Translations under genes and position numbers: made by a program
Notes under the pieces: generated by a model
Databases searched by the model: none
Seen by the model: the letters and a program-made list of their open reading frames with translations, nothing else
What the model was told of the DNA's origin: nothing
Assembly (NCBI GenBank): GCA_021154785.1
Contig: JAJKHX010000199.1
Span: forward strand, 1-34,104
Origin: Nocardiopsis sp.
GTDB taxonomy: Bacteria > Actinomycetota > Actinomycetes > Streptosporangiales > Streptosporangiaceae
DNA length: 34,104 nt
Direction of reading: 5' to 3'
Shown here: piece by piece, positions 7,733 through 15,663 of the stretch
How positions within the stretch are numbered: the first letter of the stretch is position 1
Layout of the letters: the number at the start of each line of letters is the position of its first letter

Positions 7733-9398
7733 GATCCTTCTCCTCGATCCGGCGATCGGCCGCGGCCGCGTACTGATCCACCAGCCGGCGGGCGGCGGTG
7801 AGGTCGATCGGGGCCTGCCACAGCGCCCGCGCGGCCTGGTCGTGCAGGTCACCGAGCGCGGAATCCTCGTCACCGAAGTGCCGCGCGGCGCGCACCCGGT
7901 TCACCTCGAGCGTGCGCCGCAGGTCATCCAGGCGCTCGCTCCAGCGCCGGGACCGCTGACTGAACGCCGCCACATCGGCCAGCGCGGCCGCGGCGGCCCT
8001 GGCGATGGCCATGAGCTCGGGACTCGGTTCCGCGCCGCGGGCGACGGCCAGCCGGACCCGCAGCCGCGGCGCCTGGGCCCGCGGCAGCGCCGGCGGCCGG
8101 CGGAAACGGCGCTCGTTCTCGCGGCTGAGCCAGGCGGCGTCCGCCTCGGCGGCGGCGAGTTCGGCGACCCGCGCCTCGGCATCGCACGAGCCGGCCGGGG
8201 AACCCCCGGTGAGCGGTTCGGGATCCAGCGACACCTCGTACGGCAGGGTTTCCGGCAGCGGCCCGTCGAACCCGAGGACCAGCCGGACGCCGTGGGACCG
8301 GGCCCGGACGGCCAGCGGCCGCAGCACCTCGCGGACGAGCGCGCCGGGTGACTGCGCCCGGTCGACGCCGGTGATGACCAGGGAGGCCGGCGGTTCACGC
8401 CGCAGCAGCCGGTCGGTGAGGCGGGGATCGTCCACGGGAAGGCCAAATCGTTCGGCTAGATAATCCGTGACCTCGGCCACCGTCTTGCCGCGGGCGTCGA
8501 ACGCGGCGTCGATGGTCCCGAGCCCGAGGACCGTATCCCGGGGCGCCGCGGCGAACTCGGCCCCGGAGGTCCCGGCGCGGGTGGCCGGGTCCGCCGTGCG
8601 GACCAGCCGGACCAGCCAGGTGGTGTCCGGGCCGGCCGCCCCGCCCGGCAGCACCACGGTCCCGGCCCATCCCCCGGTCAGCAGGCCTTTCAGCTCCCGG
8701 GTAAGGGCGACCCGCAGCGCATCGCCGGGCCCGAGCTCCGGCAGCCCGGCGGTGGCCGCGCCCAGCCGGTCGGCGGGCTGGCCGACGACGTAGGGGCCGA
8801 AGTGATCAGGCAGGTACCCGCGGATCGTCTCGGTCGGCATCATCCAGGCGGCCCGGGCATCCGCGTTGCGGTAGTCCGCCACCACGATGCCGATCACGTG
8901 GCCGGCATGGTCGCCGTCGAGCACCGCCACGCCGGCCCCCGAGTAGCCCGGCTCGATCCACTGCCCGTCGGCGCTGACCCGGTTCAGCAGGCCGAACTCG
9001 CCGCCGCGGCCCCCGTCCCCGGCCAGTTCCGCGTCGACCGAGATGCCGTACGGCTCGGCCCGCGGGAAGCCGTGCACCCGGACCCGGCCGCCGGACAGGG
9101 GGGCACACCACAGCCGGGTGTGGGCACCGCACGGCGTCGGCTGGTCGAGCTCGAGCAGCGCCACGTCGCCGCGCCGGGTGTCGCCGCCCCGGTAGACCCA
9201 CGAACCCGGGACGACGCGCGCCCCGATCCGCCATTCGGGCAGGCAGACGGCGCTGGAGACGGTGACCCGCTCATTCTCGTCCCCGACGACGTGCGCGCAG
9301 GTGAGCACGTGCCGTTCGTCGAGCAGCACCCCGGCACCGCGTCTCCCCCCGCTCACCCGGACCCGCCAGGGGTGCTCCGCATGATGATGCGTCCCCAT
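7725..9398 (-). CDS. cytosolic trypsin-like serine protease with long C-terminal extension
   Basis: The ATG at 9398, behind a GGTGGGGGG ribosome site, gives 557 residues. The trypsin fold spans about 10-200 with all three catalytic residues: His36 in LTCAHVVG, Asp78 in GDVALLELD and Ser153 in PGYSGAGV. There is no signal peptide, unlike secreted trypsins, so the enzyme should act in the cytoplasm. Residues 210-560 hold a separate module: DALRVALTRELKGLLTGG, TVAEVTDYLAERFGLP, SLVITGVDRAQSPGALVREVLRPLA and RSHGVRLVLGFDGPLPE. This is followed by charged helices (SQRSRRWSERLDDLRRTLEVNR) and an ending EEKDRG. Such extensions occur in proteases of Trypco/VWA-type conflict systems; I cannot name the domain. 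It is the first gene of the operon and overlaps the kinase by 8 bases. Confidence 0.87.
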   Translation of the reverse strand: MGTHHHAEHPWRVRVSGGRRGAGVLLDERHVLTCAHVVGDENERVTVSSAVCLPEWRIGARVVPGSWVYRGGDTRRGDVALLELDQPTPCGAHTRLWCAPLSGGRVRVHGFPRAEPYGISVDAELAGDGGRGGEFGLLNRVSADGQWIEPGYSGAGVAVLDGDHAGHVIGIVVADYRNADARAAWMMPTETIRGYLPDHFGPYVVGQPADRLGAATAGLPELGPGDALRVALTRELKGLLTGGWAGTVVLPGGAAGPDTTWLVRLVRTADPATRAGTSGAEFAAAPRDTVLGLGTIDAAFDARGKTVAEVTDYLAERFGLPVDDPRLTDRLLRREPPASLVITGVDRAQSPGALVREVLRPLAVRARSHGVRLVLGFDGPLPETLPYEVSLDPEPLTGGSPAGSCDAEARVAELAAAEADAAWLSRENERRFRRPPALPRAQAPRLRVRLAVARGAEPSPELMAIARAAAAALADVAAFSQRSRRWSERLDDLRRTLEVNRVRAARHFGDEDSALGDLHDQAARALWQAPIDLTAARRLVDQYAAAADRRIEEKDRG

Positions 9399-9445
9399 CC
9401 CCCCACCGTAAAGGTACCGGCCACCCATATCCGCCCAAGCCTTGC

Positions 9446-9459
9446 GCCAACTAGTTGGC
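9446..9459. promoter_or_regulatory. 14-bp perfect palindrome in divergent promoter region
   Basis: GCCAACTAGTTGGC lies in the 78-base gap between the protease gene and the membrane protein gene. It is about 48 bases from the protease start and 18 from the other start. It shares GCCAA/TTGGC half-sites with the palindrome next to it, which suggests one regulator binding both. The winged-helix protein encoded at 10223 is the nearest candidate. Confidence 0.55.
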
Positions 9460-9480
9460 CATGCCAAGCTATTGGCATGG
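9459..9480. promoter_or_regulatory. inverted repeat CCATGCCAA-N4-TTGGCATGG over the start codon
   Basis: The 9-bp arms are perfect and the right arm contains the ATG at 9477. Protein binding here would block transcription start or translation of the membrane protein/winged-helix pair. It repeats the GCCAA/TTGGC half-sites of the palindrome at 9446. An RNA hairpin hiding the start codon is another possible reading. Confidence 0.6.
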
Positions 9481-10226
9481 GTGATCGTAAGAGCGAGCAG
9501 GCTGGCCTGCTCGCCGAGCTGAAGGCGCTACGCCGCCGCGTCCGGACCGAGCGGCACGCCTACTGGTTCCCGCTCGTCCTGTTCGGCCTGCTGACCTGCG
9601 CGTCAGTGCCGTTCTACGTCCTGCCTGGCCGCCCCGGCGCCGGATTCAGGCCGGGCCGGCCGGCGCTGCCCATCCTCGGCGGCTGGCCCGGCGTCACGGT
9701 TCAGGGCTTCGCGGGCTACTACTGGCTGGCCGCGCTGCTCGGCGGCCTGCTGCTGACGCTGCTGTGGTACCGGCGGAACGCGGGCCGGGTGGGTCTGGCC
9801 ACCCCCGCCCGCGGTTACGTCGTGACCACGGCCGTCCTCACCGTCCTCGCCCTGGTGATCCCGCCGCTGTCCCAGGTGCGCAGCCCGCGCCGGCTGAGCT
9901 GGCTGCAGCACCTGCACGTGCTGTGGCCAGGGGACCTGGTCCTGCGGGGCACGTTCCCGTTCGTCATCATCGCCGCCGGGCTGTGGGTGCTGGCCTGGGC
10001 GGAACGCAGCCGCGCGCTCACCGTCATCGCCGCGGTCTACACCGCGACCGCACTGCTGGCGAGCCTGTACGACATCGAGAACGTGCTGTTCCGGCTGGGC
10101 TGGCATTCGTCGGGGAGTGACCTGGACCTGACCTCCCTGCCCAACGTGCTGCTGCCCGCGCTCGTGCTTCTCGCCGCGGGGGCAGGCGCGTTCGCGGGGC
10201 AGCGGCGCCACCGGACCAGCACGTGA
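9477..10226 (+). CDS. hypothetical polytopic membrane protein
   Basis: A 249-residue protein starting MGDRKSEQAGLLAELKALRRRVRTERHAYW. This basic, possibly coiled N-terminus precedes about six hydrophobic segments: WFPLVLFGLLTCASVPFYVL, YYWLAALLGGLLLTLLWY, GYVVTTAVLTVLALVIPPL, FPFVIIAAGLWVLAWA, ALTVIAAVYTATALLASLY and NVLLPALVLLAAGAGAFAG. I do not recognise a family. It is translationally coupled (GTGA) to a winged-helix regulator, an arrangement typical of small membrane proteins controlled by their own MarR/PadR-like partner. The start codon is inside an inverted repeat. No ribosome site is evident, so the transcript may be leaderless. Confidence 0.75.
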   Translation: MGDRKSEQAGLLAELKALRRRVRTERHAYWFPLVLFGLLTCASVPFYVLPGRPGAGFRPGRPALPILGGWPGVTVQGFAGYYWLAALLGGLLLTLLWYRRNAGRVGLATPARGYVVTTAVLTVLALVIPPLSQVRSPRRLSWLQHLHVLWPGDLVLRGTFPFVIIAAGLWVLAWAERSRALTVIAAVYTATALLASLYDIENVLFRLGWHSSGSDLDLTSLPNVLLPALVLLAAGAGAFAGQRRHRTST

Positions 10227-10594
10227 GCCCGGCGCAAGACCTGCCGCCGGCGCAACCAGAGCCGCCGGAGCCGTCAGAGCCGCCGGGTCCGGAGCATCCG
10301 ACCAAGGGCCTGGACGAGACCGTGCACCAGCGGCACCGGCTCGGCATCCTCACGATCACCGCCGAGGCGCAGCGGGCCGAATTCGGCTACCTGCGCGAGG
10401 CGCTCGGGCTGACTCCCGGCAACCTGTCCAAGCACCTCACCGTGCTCGAACAGGCCGGCCTGATCGAGGTGGAGAAGGGCTACGCTGGCCGCCGGCCGCG
10501 AACCTGGGTCCGCATCACCGCCGCGGGCCGGGCGGCGCTCGCCGCCGAGCTCGCCACGCTCACCGAGCTCCTCCGCCGGCACACGGCGGTCTGA
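10223..10594 (+). CDS. winged-helix transcriptional regulator (HTH_27, MarR/ArsR-like)
   Basis: A 123-residue protein starting at the GTG overlapping the upstream TGA. A Pro/Glu-rich leader (PPAQPEPPEPSEPPGPEHP) is followed by a winged helix: RLGILTITAEAQRAEFGYLREALGLTPGNLSKHLTVLEQAGLIEVEKGY, then the wing GRRPRTWVRITAAGRAAL. LTPGNLSKHLTVLE is the recognition helix region of DNA-binding winged-helix proteins of the HTH_27 group. It probably controls its own operon through the palindromes at 9446-9480, and may also affect the divergent protease-kinase operon (inference). Confidence 0.85.
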   Translation: MSPAQDLPPAQPEPPEPSEPPGPEHPTKGLDETVHQRHRLGILTITAEAQRAEFGYLREALGLTPGNLSKHLTVLEQAGLIEVEKGYAGRRPRTWVRITAAGRAALAAELATLTELLRRHTAV

Positions 10595-10668
10595 TCCGGT
10601 TTCACTGGACGAGCCCGTTCGGATCGTTCATCCACCCCCGGGCCGGAGCGAAGTGCAGGACCGGACGG

Positions 10669-10685
10669 GGCCGCCCTCGGCGGTC
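10669..10685. terminator. possible bidirectional hairpin between convergent genes
   Basis: CCGCC-CTC-GGCGG, with a G·T and a G·C extension, lies in the 147-base gap between the convergent regulator and aminotransferase genes. The stem is GC-rich but has no T-run. The rest of the gap shows no gene. Confidence 0.3.
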
Positions 10686-10741
10686 GTCCAACGGCGCTGT
10701 CCGCATGATCTCCGGCCTGTCCGGGGCTTGCTTCGCTGGGT

Positions 10742-11848
10742 TCATCCGGCAGGCAGGTGGGCCTCGAGGACGTCGAGGGCCGCGGGCATGTTGGCCCGGC
10801 CGAAGCCGACGCGGATGTGGTCCGGCTGGTCGTAGACCGCGCCCGGCAGGAGCAGCACGCCGGCTTCGGCCAGCTGCTCGCAGTACCGGGTCAGGTCACC
10901 GATCCCGGTGACGCGAGGGAAGCCGATCGGGCTGGCCGTCGGGCGGGTCCACGCGAACGTCGCCGCGTGCCGCTCGAAGAAGCCGTCCAGGAGCGGCAGG
11001 TTGCGCCGCACGATCCCGAGGTTGCGGTCGAGCAGGACCTCGCGGTGGCGCAGGGCCAGCGCGGTCAGGAACTCACTCGGCGCGCTCGCGCAGATGGTCG
11101 TGTAGTCCTTGAGGGTGGCGACGGCGTCCCGCAGGGCGGCCTCGCGGGTAGCGATCCAGCCGGTCCGCAGCCCCGGCAGGCCGTAGCTCTTGGAGATGCT
11201 GCCGAGCGAGACGCCCCGCTCGTAGGCATCGCACGCGGCCGGCAGCCGGCCGGCCGGATCGTGCTCGAGTTCCCGGTAGACCTCGTCGCTGAACACCACC
11301 AGGCCGTGCGCGCGGGCGAGGTCGATGACGCGGTCGAAGGTAGGCCGTGCCATCAGCGTGCCGGTGGGATTGTGCGGCTGGTTGAGGTAGAGCAGGCGGG
11401 TGGCCGGGCGGATCAGGCGCTCGAGTGCGTCCAGGTCATGTGCCCAGCCGTCGTCGTAGCGGCGCTTCCACTCGCTCACCTCGGCCCCGGTGCTGCGGGC
11501 GACCTCCAGGGCCGACTCGTAGCAGGGCGTCTCGACGATCACGTGATCGCCGGGCCGGAGCAGCGCGTGGTAGAGCAGGAAGATCCCCTCCTCGGCGGAT
11601 GAGGTGGCGAGCACCTCCCCGGCGCCGGTCCGCTCGTAGATCGAGGCGATCGCCTGGCGGAGCTCGGGGCCGCCGGGCGACTCGGTGTACCCGCACCAGG
11701 TCGCCAGCAGCCGCTCGTGCGCGTCCGGCTCGAACTCGAGCAGCGCACCGATCGTGCGTGACTCGCAGTCACTGCTGGACAGCATGAAGCGCGTGCTGTG
11801 CTCATAACGGGCGTAAAAACGCTCAATCCGGAACGGGCTCAATTCCAC
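10742..11848 (-). CDS. class I/II PLP-dependent aminotransferase
   Basis: The GTG at 11848 starts VELSPFRIERFYARYEHSTRFMLSSSDCES and gives 368 residues, a usual fold-type I length. Visible motifs are YTESPGGPELRQAIASIY, LNQPHNPTGT, the Asp/Tyr motif VVFSDEVYRELEHD, and the PLP Schiff-base lysine in SISKSYGLPGLRTGWIA. A C-terminal Arg motif is in HIRVGFGRANMP. The N-terminal SPFR-ER-ARYE pattern resembles a subgroup that includes capreomycidine-synthase-like enzymes, but the substrate is open. It is divergent from the decayed DUF3500 gene and has no clear operon partner. Cytosolic. Confidence 0.88.
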   Translation of the reverse strand: MELSPFRIERFYARYEHSTRFMLSSSDCESRTIGALLEFEPDAHERLLATWCGYTESPGGPELRQAIASIYERTGAGEVLATSSAEEGIFLLYHALLRPGDHVIVETPCYESALEVARSTGAEVSEWKRRYDDGWAHDLDALERLIRPATRLLYLNQPHNPTGTLMARPTFDRVIDLARAHGLVVFSDEVYRELEHDPAGRLPAACDAYERGVSLGSISKSYGLPGLRTGWIATREAALRDAVATLKDYTTICASAPSEFLTALALRHREVLLDRNLGIVRRNLPLLDGFFERHAATFAWTRPTASPIGFPRVTGIGDLTRYCEQLAEAGVLLLPGAVYDQPDHIRVGFGRANMPAALDVLEAHLPAG

Positions 11849-11939
11849 GGGTCCAGTATCGCGCCCGCTGATGCCTGGCGGATCTCGCCCGGTTACGTGA
11901 TACTCAGGCAAAACAGCCTCCGGCCGTGAATCGAGGATC

Positions 11940-12947
11940 ATGACGGACTGGACGGAGTACGGCGTCCGCACCGGCGGTCCGGTCATGTCCGCGGTCGAGC
12001 CGGCCACCTTCCCGCCGGCCATGCAGCCGGCGGTCGACGAGGTCAGGGCCACTGCCCGGCAGGTCCTGGCCGAGCCGCTCCGCGGCATCACCAGCGACGG
12101 CGTGATCGTTCCCGGGCTGTTCGCCGGAACCGCCGGCCGCACGAGCACGGCCGCTCTGCGCGCGGCGGCGGCCGCGTTCGTCGGCTCACTGGGGGCGGAA
12201 GACGCGCTCGCCGTCCAGTTCGCGGTGGCGGCCGAGCAGCGGCGGACCTGGTTCAACCCCACCCGTACGTGTTCCGTCATGGGCTCATGCTGGGCAACCT
12301 CAGCTCTGAGCAGCGCCGGCTCGCTCTCGACGTGGTCCGGGCGACGCTGTCGGCGCGAGGGTTCGACAGGCGCGCGACATCATGCGGATCAACGGCCTGC
12401 TGGCTGTCCTCACCGCCAGCCCGGCCGAGTTCGGCGAGTGGCACTACTTCATCTCGATCTTCGGCCCGCCGTCGCCGGACGAGCCCTGGGGCTGGCAGCT
12501 CGACGGTCATCACCTGAACATCAACTGCCTCGTGCTCGGCGACGACATGGTCCTCACCCCCACCTTCATGGGCTCCGGGGCGATGAGCTGAGCGACGCGC
12601 AGCGCGCGTTGCTGATGACCACCCTCGGGGTCCACCTGGGCTGGGCCCGGCCCGATCACGCCGCCGTCCGCGCCGCGCAGGTCCGGGCCCAGCTCGGCGA
12701 GACGTGGTTTTCCTGGCTGGGCGGGACCGTCGGCGAGCCGTTCTACTACCGCATCCACAGCCCGGTCGTCCTCGTCGAACTCGACCAGCAACCCGGCGTC
12801 GTCCTCGACATCCCCGAACCTTCCCGGCACCACATCCACACGATCATCAGGACCCCGAACGGCGGTGACTACGGCGCCGACCTGCTCGCCCGGCACCACG
12901 CCCGGTTCAGCCACTCCCCGCCGCGGGCAGCAAGCGACCCGGTCTAG
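11940..12947 (+). pseudogene. DUF3500 family protein, broken by three frame changes
   Basis: DUF3500 motifs appear in three frames. VQFAVAAEQRRTWFNP is in the first frame (from ATG 11940, GAGGA before it). YVFRHGLMLGNLSSEQRRLALDVVRATLSARGF is in a second frame from about 12266. IMRINGLLAVLTA, EWHYFISIFGPPSPDEPWGWQLDGHHLNINC and LTPTFMGS are in a third, up to 12591. DELSDAQRALLMTTL and WFSWLGGTVGEPFYYRIHSPVVLVELDQQPG are back in the first. The stretch that normally follows the PTFMG motif is shortened, so there is also an internal deletion. DUF3500 proteins have no well-established function. The end overlaps the convergent MFS gene at a shared CTAG. Confidence 0.85.
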
Positions 12948-14125
12948 AGCGCCGCCTTCCGCTCGCGCAGGGCGGCCGGGACGACGGCCAGGATCAGCAG
13001 GCCGGTCAGGGCGAACGCCACCGGGTAGCCGGTGACGACGCAGATCAGGCCGAAGACAGCCGGCCCGGCGCCGTATCCGGCGTCGTAGGCCAGGTTCCAC
13101 AGCGCGCTGGCCGTGGCCTCAGGCTGCTGCTCGAGCAGCAGCGCGAACGTCGCGTTCTCGATCACCCCGAACCCGGCGCCGAACAGCACCATGCCCGCGA
13201 AGATCACCACGGGCGAGCCCAGCACCATCATCGCGGCCATGCCGAGTGCCGCCACGGCCAGCGCCGGGATGAGCAGCCGGGCGTGGCCGTACCGGTCGCC
13301 CCGCTTGCCCGCCTGCCAGCGGCTGAGCGTGGCGATGACCGCCTGCACGAGCAGGGCGGCCGAGCAAAGGCTGCTGGGGATCTCCTTCACCAGCGGCAGG
13401 AACGAGTCGAGCACGCCGGCCGCGATGGTGGCGGCGGCGAAGATCAGCGGCAGCCGCACGGCGCCGCCCGCCCGCCGCCCGGGACCGCGGGTACCCGGCT
13501 TCGCGGTGGTGCGGGCGGTACCGCGTAGCTCGGGTCCGCCCGGCAGCCAGCGGATCGCCACCAGCGGCACCAGGCCGGCCGCGGCCGCCAGCGCCGCCGC
13601 GGTGGCGGCCAGGTGGTGTCCGGCGAGCCAGATCCCGGCGGGCAGCGCGACGATGACCGGGATGCCGGTGACCACGCCGAGCAGGCCGAGTCCTTCGCCG
13701 CGCCGTTCCGGCGGCAGCAGCGTGGCGGTCAGCGCACCGGAGGCCACGCCGCACAAGCCGAAGCCGAGCCCGCGTACCAGGCTGACACCGATCATGACGG
13801 CCTGGGTTTCGGGCACCAGCATGGCCAGCGCCGGCCCGCCGAGCAGCGCGGCTCCGGCCGCGATCACCATCCGGTACCCGAACCGCCTGATGGCGGCCGC
13901 GGCCACGGCCTCGGCGGCGACGGTGCCGAGCAGCAGCGCCCCGGTGATCAGCCCGGCGGTGGAACTGCTGGCGCCGGCCGCCGCCGCCAGCATCGGCATC
14001 ACCGATAGCAGCAGGAAGAAGCTGGTAAGCGAGGTGAACTCGGCCAGGAAGGTAGCGGCCAGCGGCCCGCTGATAAGCCGGGCCGGAGCCGCGGTAGCGG
14101 GTCGGGTCTGCGTCAAGGTGCTCAT
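12944..14125 (-). CDS. MFS transporter
   Basis: A 393-residue polytopic protein with about 12 hydrophobic segments, such as SFFLLLSVMPMLAAAAG, LITGALLLGTVAAEAVAAAAI, VIAALPAGIWLAG-type helices and VVIFAGMVLFGAGFGVIEN. The loop after helix 2 (RRFGYRM) and GEGLGLLGVVTGIPVIVALPAG are typical of major facilitator drug/metabolite exporters of the SetA/YcaD kind. It is divergent from the MocR regulator with only 47 bases between starts. The start lies 7 bases after TAGCGT, suggesting a leaderless mRNA. Substrate is unknown. Control by the divergent MocR protein is likely. Confidence 0.87.
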   Translation of the reverse strand: MSTLTQTRPATAAPARLISGPLAATFLAEFTSLTSFFLLLSVMPMLAAAAGASSSTAGLITGALLLGTVAAEAVAAAAIRRFGYRMVIAAGAALLGGPALAMLVPETQAVMIGVSLVRGLGFGLCGVASGALTATLLPPERRGEGLGLLGVVTGIPVIVALPAGIWLAGHHLAATAAALAAAAGLVPLVAIRWLPGGPELRGTARTTAKPGTRGPGRRAGGAVRLPLIFAAATIAAGVLDSFLPLVKEIPSSLCSAALLVQAVIATLSRWQAGKRGDRYGHARLLIPALAVAALGMAAMMVLGSPVVIFAGMVLFGAGFGVIENATFALLLEQQPEATASALWNLAYDAGYGAGPAVFGLICVVTGYPVAFALTGLLILAVVPAALRERKAAL

Positions 14126-14132
14126 AACACGA

Positions 14133-14164
14133 ACGCTAGAAGCCAGCCGGACTGCTGGTAAGGT
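14133..14164. promoter_or_regulatory. compact divergent promoter with CCAGC-N6-GCTGG operator
   Basis: Two -10-like hexamers face outward: TAGCGT on the minus strand (14138-14133), 7 bases before the MFS ATG, and TAAGGT on the plus strand (14159-14164), 8 bases before the MocR ATG. Between them sits the inverted repeat CCAGC (14143-14147) and GCTGG (14154-14158). A dimer bound there would cover the -35 regions of both genes. Both transcripts would be essentially leaderless. Confidence 0.6.
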
Positions 14165-14172
14165 CCGATTTC

Positions 14173-15624
14173 ATGGCGATTGAGTGGTCCGGTTTGAGCC
14201 CCGAGCTGCTGGTCCGGCTCGACCGCGCGGCCCGCCAGCCGCTGCGGGCCCAGCTGGAGGCGAGCCTGCGCGAGGCGATCAGGGGCGGCCGGCTCCGCGC
14301 CGGGGAACGGCTGCCGTCCTCGCGGGAGCTGGCGCGGGAGCTCGGCGTCTCCCGCGGCATGGTGCAGGACTGCTACGGGCAGCTGCTGGCCGAGGGTTAC
14401 CTGACCAGCCGCACCGGGTCCGCCACCCGGGTGGCCGACATCGGCGCTCACCAGGCCGGTGACCAGCCCGTGGCCCGTCCGGCCGCGGCGCCCCCGCCCG
14501 GCCGCCATCCCCCGGAACCGCCGCTGATCGCGGACTTCCGGCCCGGCGTGCCGGACCTGTCCAGCTTCCCGCGCGCCGACTGGGCCTGGGCGGTCAGGCA
14601 GGCGTGCGCCCACGCCGCCGACGCGGACCTGGGCTACGGCGACCCGCACGGCAGCCCGGTGCTGCGCGACGTCCTCGCCGGGTACCTGCGGCGGGTACGA
14701 GCCGCCGCCGCCAGCCCGGAGCAGATGATCATCAGCACCGGCTTCGCGCAGGGAGTCAACCTGGCCCTGCGCGCCCTGGCCCGCCAGGGCGACGTGACCT
14801 GCGTGGCCTTCGAAGACCCCGGCTACGGCAGCGCGCAGGCGGACGAGACCGTCCGTGCGGTCCTGGCGACGGGCCTTCGCGTCACCTACGTGCCGGTCGA
14901 CGAGCACGGCCTGGTGGTCGGCGAGCTGGCGGCCAGCGGAGCCCAGGCGGTCGTGGTGACCCCGGCCCACCAGTCCCCCACCGGGGTGGTCCTGTCCCCG
15001 GCCCGGCGGCACGCCCTGGCCGACTGGGCGCTCCGGGGCAGCGGGTACGTGATCGAGGACGATTACGACTCGGAGTTCCGCTACGACTCCGAACCCGTCG
15101 GCGCGCTGCAGGGACTAGCCCCCGAACGGGTCTTCCTGCTCGGCACCGCCAGCAAGGCGCTGGCCCCCGCGGTCCGCCTCGGCTGGGTGCACGCCCCCTC
15201 CCCGCTGGCCGCCGCCGTCGCCGCGGAAAAGGAGATGAGCGACCGCGGTTCCTGCACGATCGACCAGCTCGCCCTGGCCACCCTGCTCACCACCGGCCGG
15301 TACGACCGTCACCTGCGTCGGATGCGGACCGTGTACGCCGCCCGCCGGACCGCGCTGACCGCCGCGTTCGGCCGGCACGCCCCCCAGATCCGGCTCACCG
15401 GGCTCGCGGCCGGATTCCAGGCGGTCGCGCCGCTGCCACCCGGCGCCGGCGAGACGGCCCTGATCGCCGCGGCGCATGACCGGCGGGTCGGGCTGTACGG
15501 CATCGGCGAGTATCGCGGCCACCCGGACGCCGCCGCCCCGCCCGCGCTGGTGATGGGCTTCGGCAACGTCCGCGAGCGAGCCATCGAACCCGCCATCGCC
15601 GCCGTCGCCGGCCTGCTCGGCTGA
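14173..15624 (+). CDS. MocR/PdxR-type GntR regulator with aminotransferase domain
   Basis: A 483-residue protein. Residues about 10-85 form a GntR winged helix: PLRAQLEASLREAIRGGRLRAGERLPSSRELARELGVSRGMVQDCYGQLLAEGYL. The rest is a fold-type I aminotransferase-like domain with DFRPGVPDLSSFPRADW, VIEDDYDSEFRYDSEPVGALQ, and the PLP lysine K328 in TASKALAPAVRLGW. MocR proteins bind PLP or an aldimine and usually regulate a neighbouring gene without catalysis. The divergent MFS gene and the shared operator make the exporter the likely target, together with autoregulation. Confidence 0.92.
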   Translation: MAIEWSGLSPELLVRLDRAARQPLRAQLEASLREAIRGGRLRAGERLPSSRELARELGVSRGMVQDCYGQLLAEGYLTSRTGSATRVADIGAHQAGDQPVARPAAAPPPGRHPPEPPLIADFRPGVPDLSSFPRADWAWAVRQACAHAADADLGYGDPHGSPVLRDVLAGYLRRVRAAAASPEQMIISTGFAQGVNLALRALARQGDVTCVAFEDPGYGSAQADETVRAVLATGLRVTYVPVDEHGLVVGELAASGAQAVVVTPAHQSPTGVVLSPARRHALADWALRGSGYVIEDDYDSEFRYDSEPVGALQGLAPERVFLLGTASKALAPAVRLGWVHAPSPLAAAVAAEKEMSDRGSCTIDQLALATLLTTGRYDRHLRRMRTVYAARRTALTAAFGRHAPQIRLTGLAAGFQAVAPLPPGAGETALIAAAHDRRVGLYGIGEYRGHPDAAAPPALVMGFGNVRERAIEPAIAAVAGLLG

Positions 15625-15663
15625 CCGTAGGGTTCGTCAGCCCGGGCAGCATGAGATCGCGTG

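Noticed and set aside
4904-7801. 965-aa plus-strand ORF
   Set aside because: It is the antisense shadow of the kinase and VWA genes, with Arg/Pro/Gly-rich low-complexity translation and no family motifs.
13113-14183. 356-aa plus-strand ORF
   Set aside because: Ser/Ala/Pro-rich shadow of the MFS gene on the other strand.
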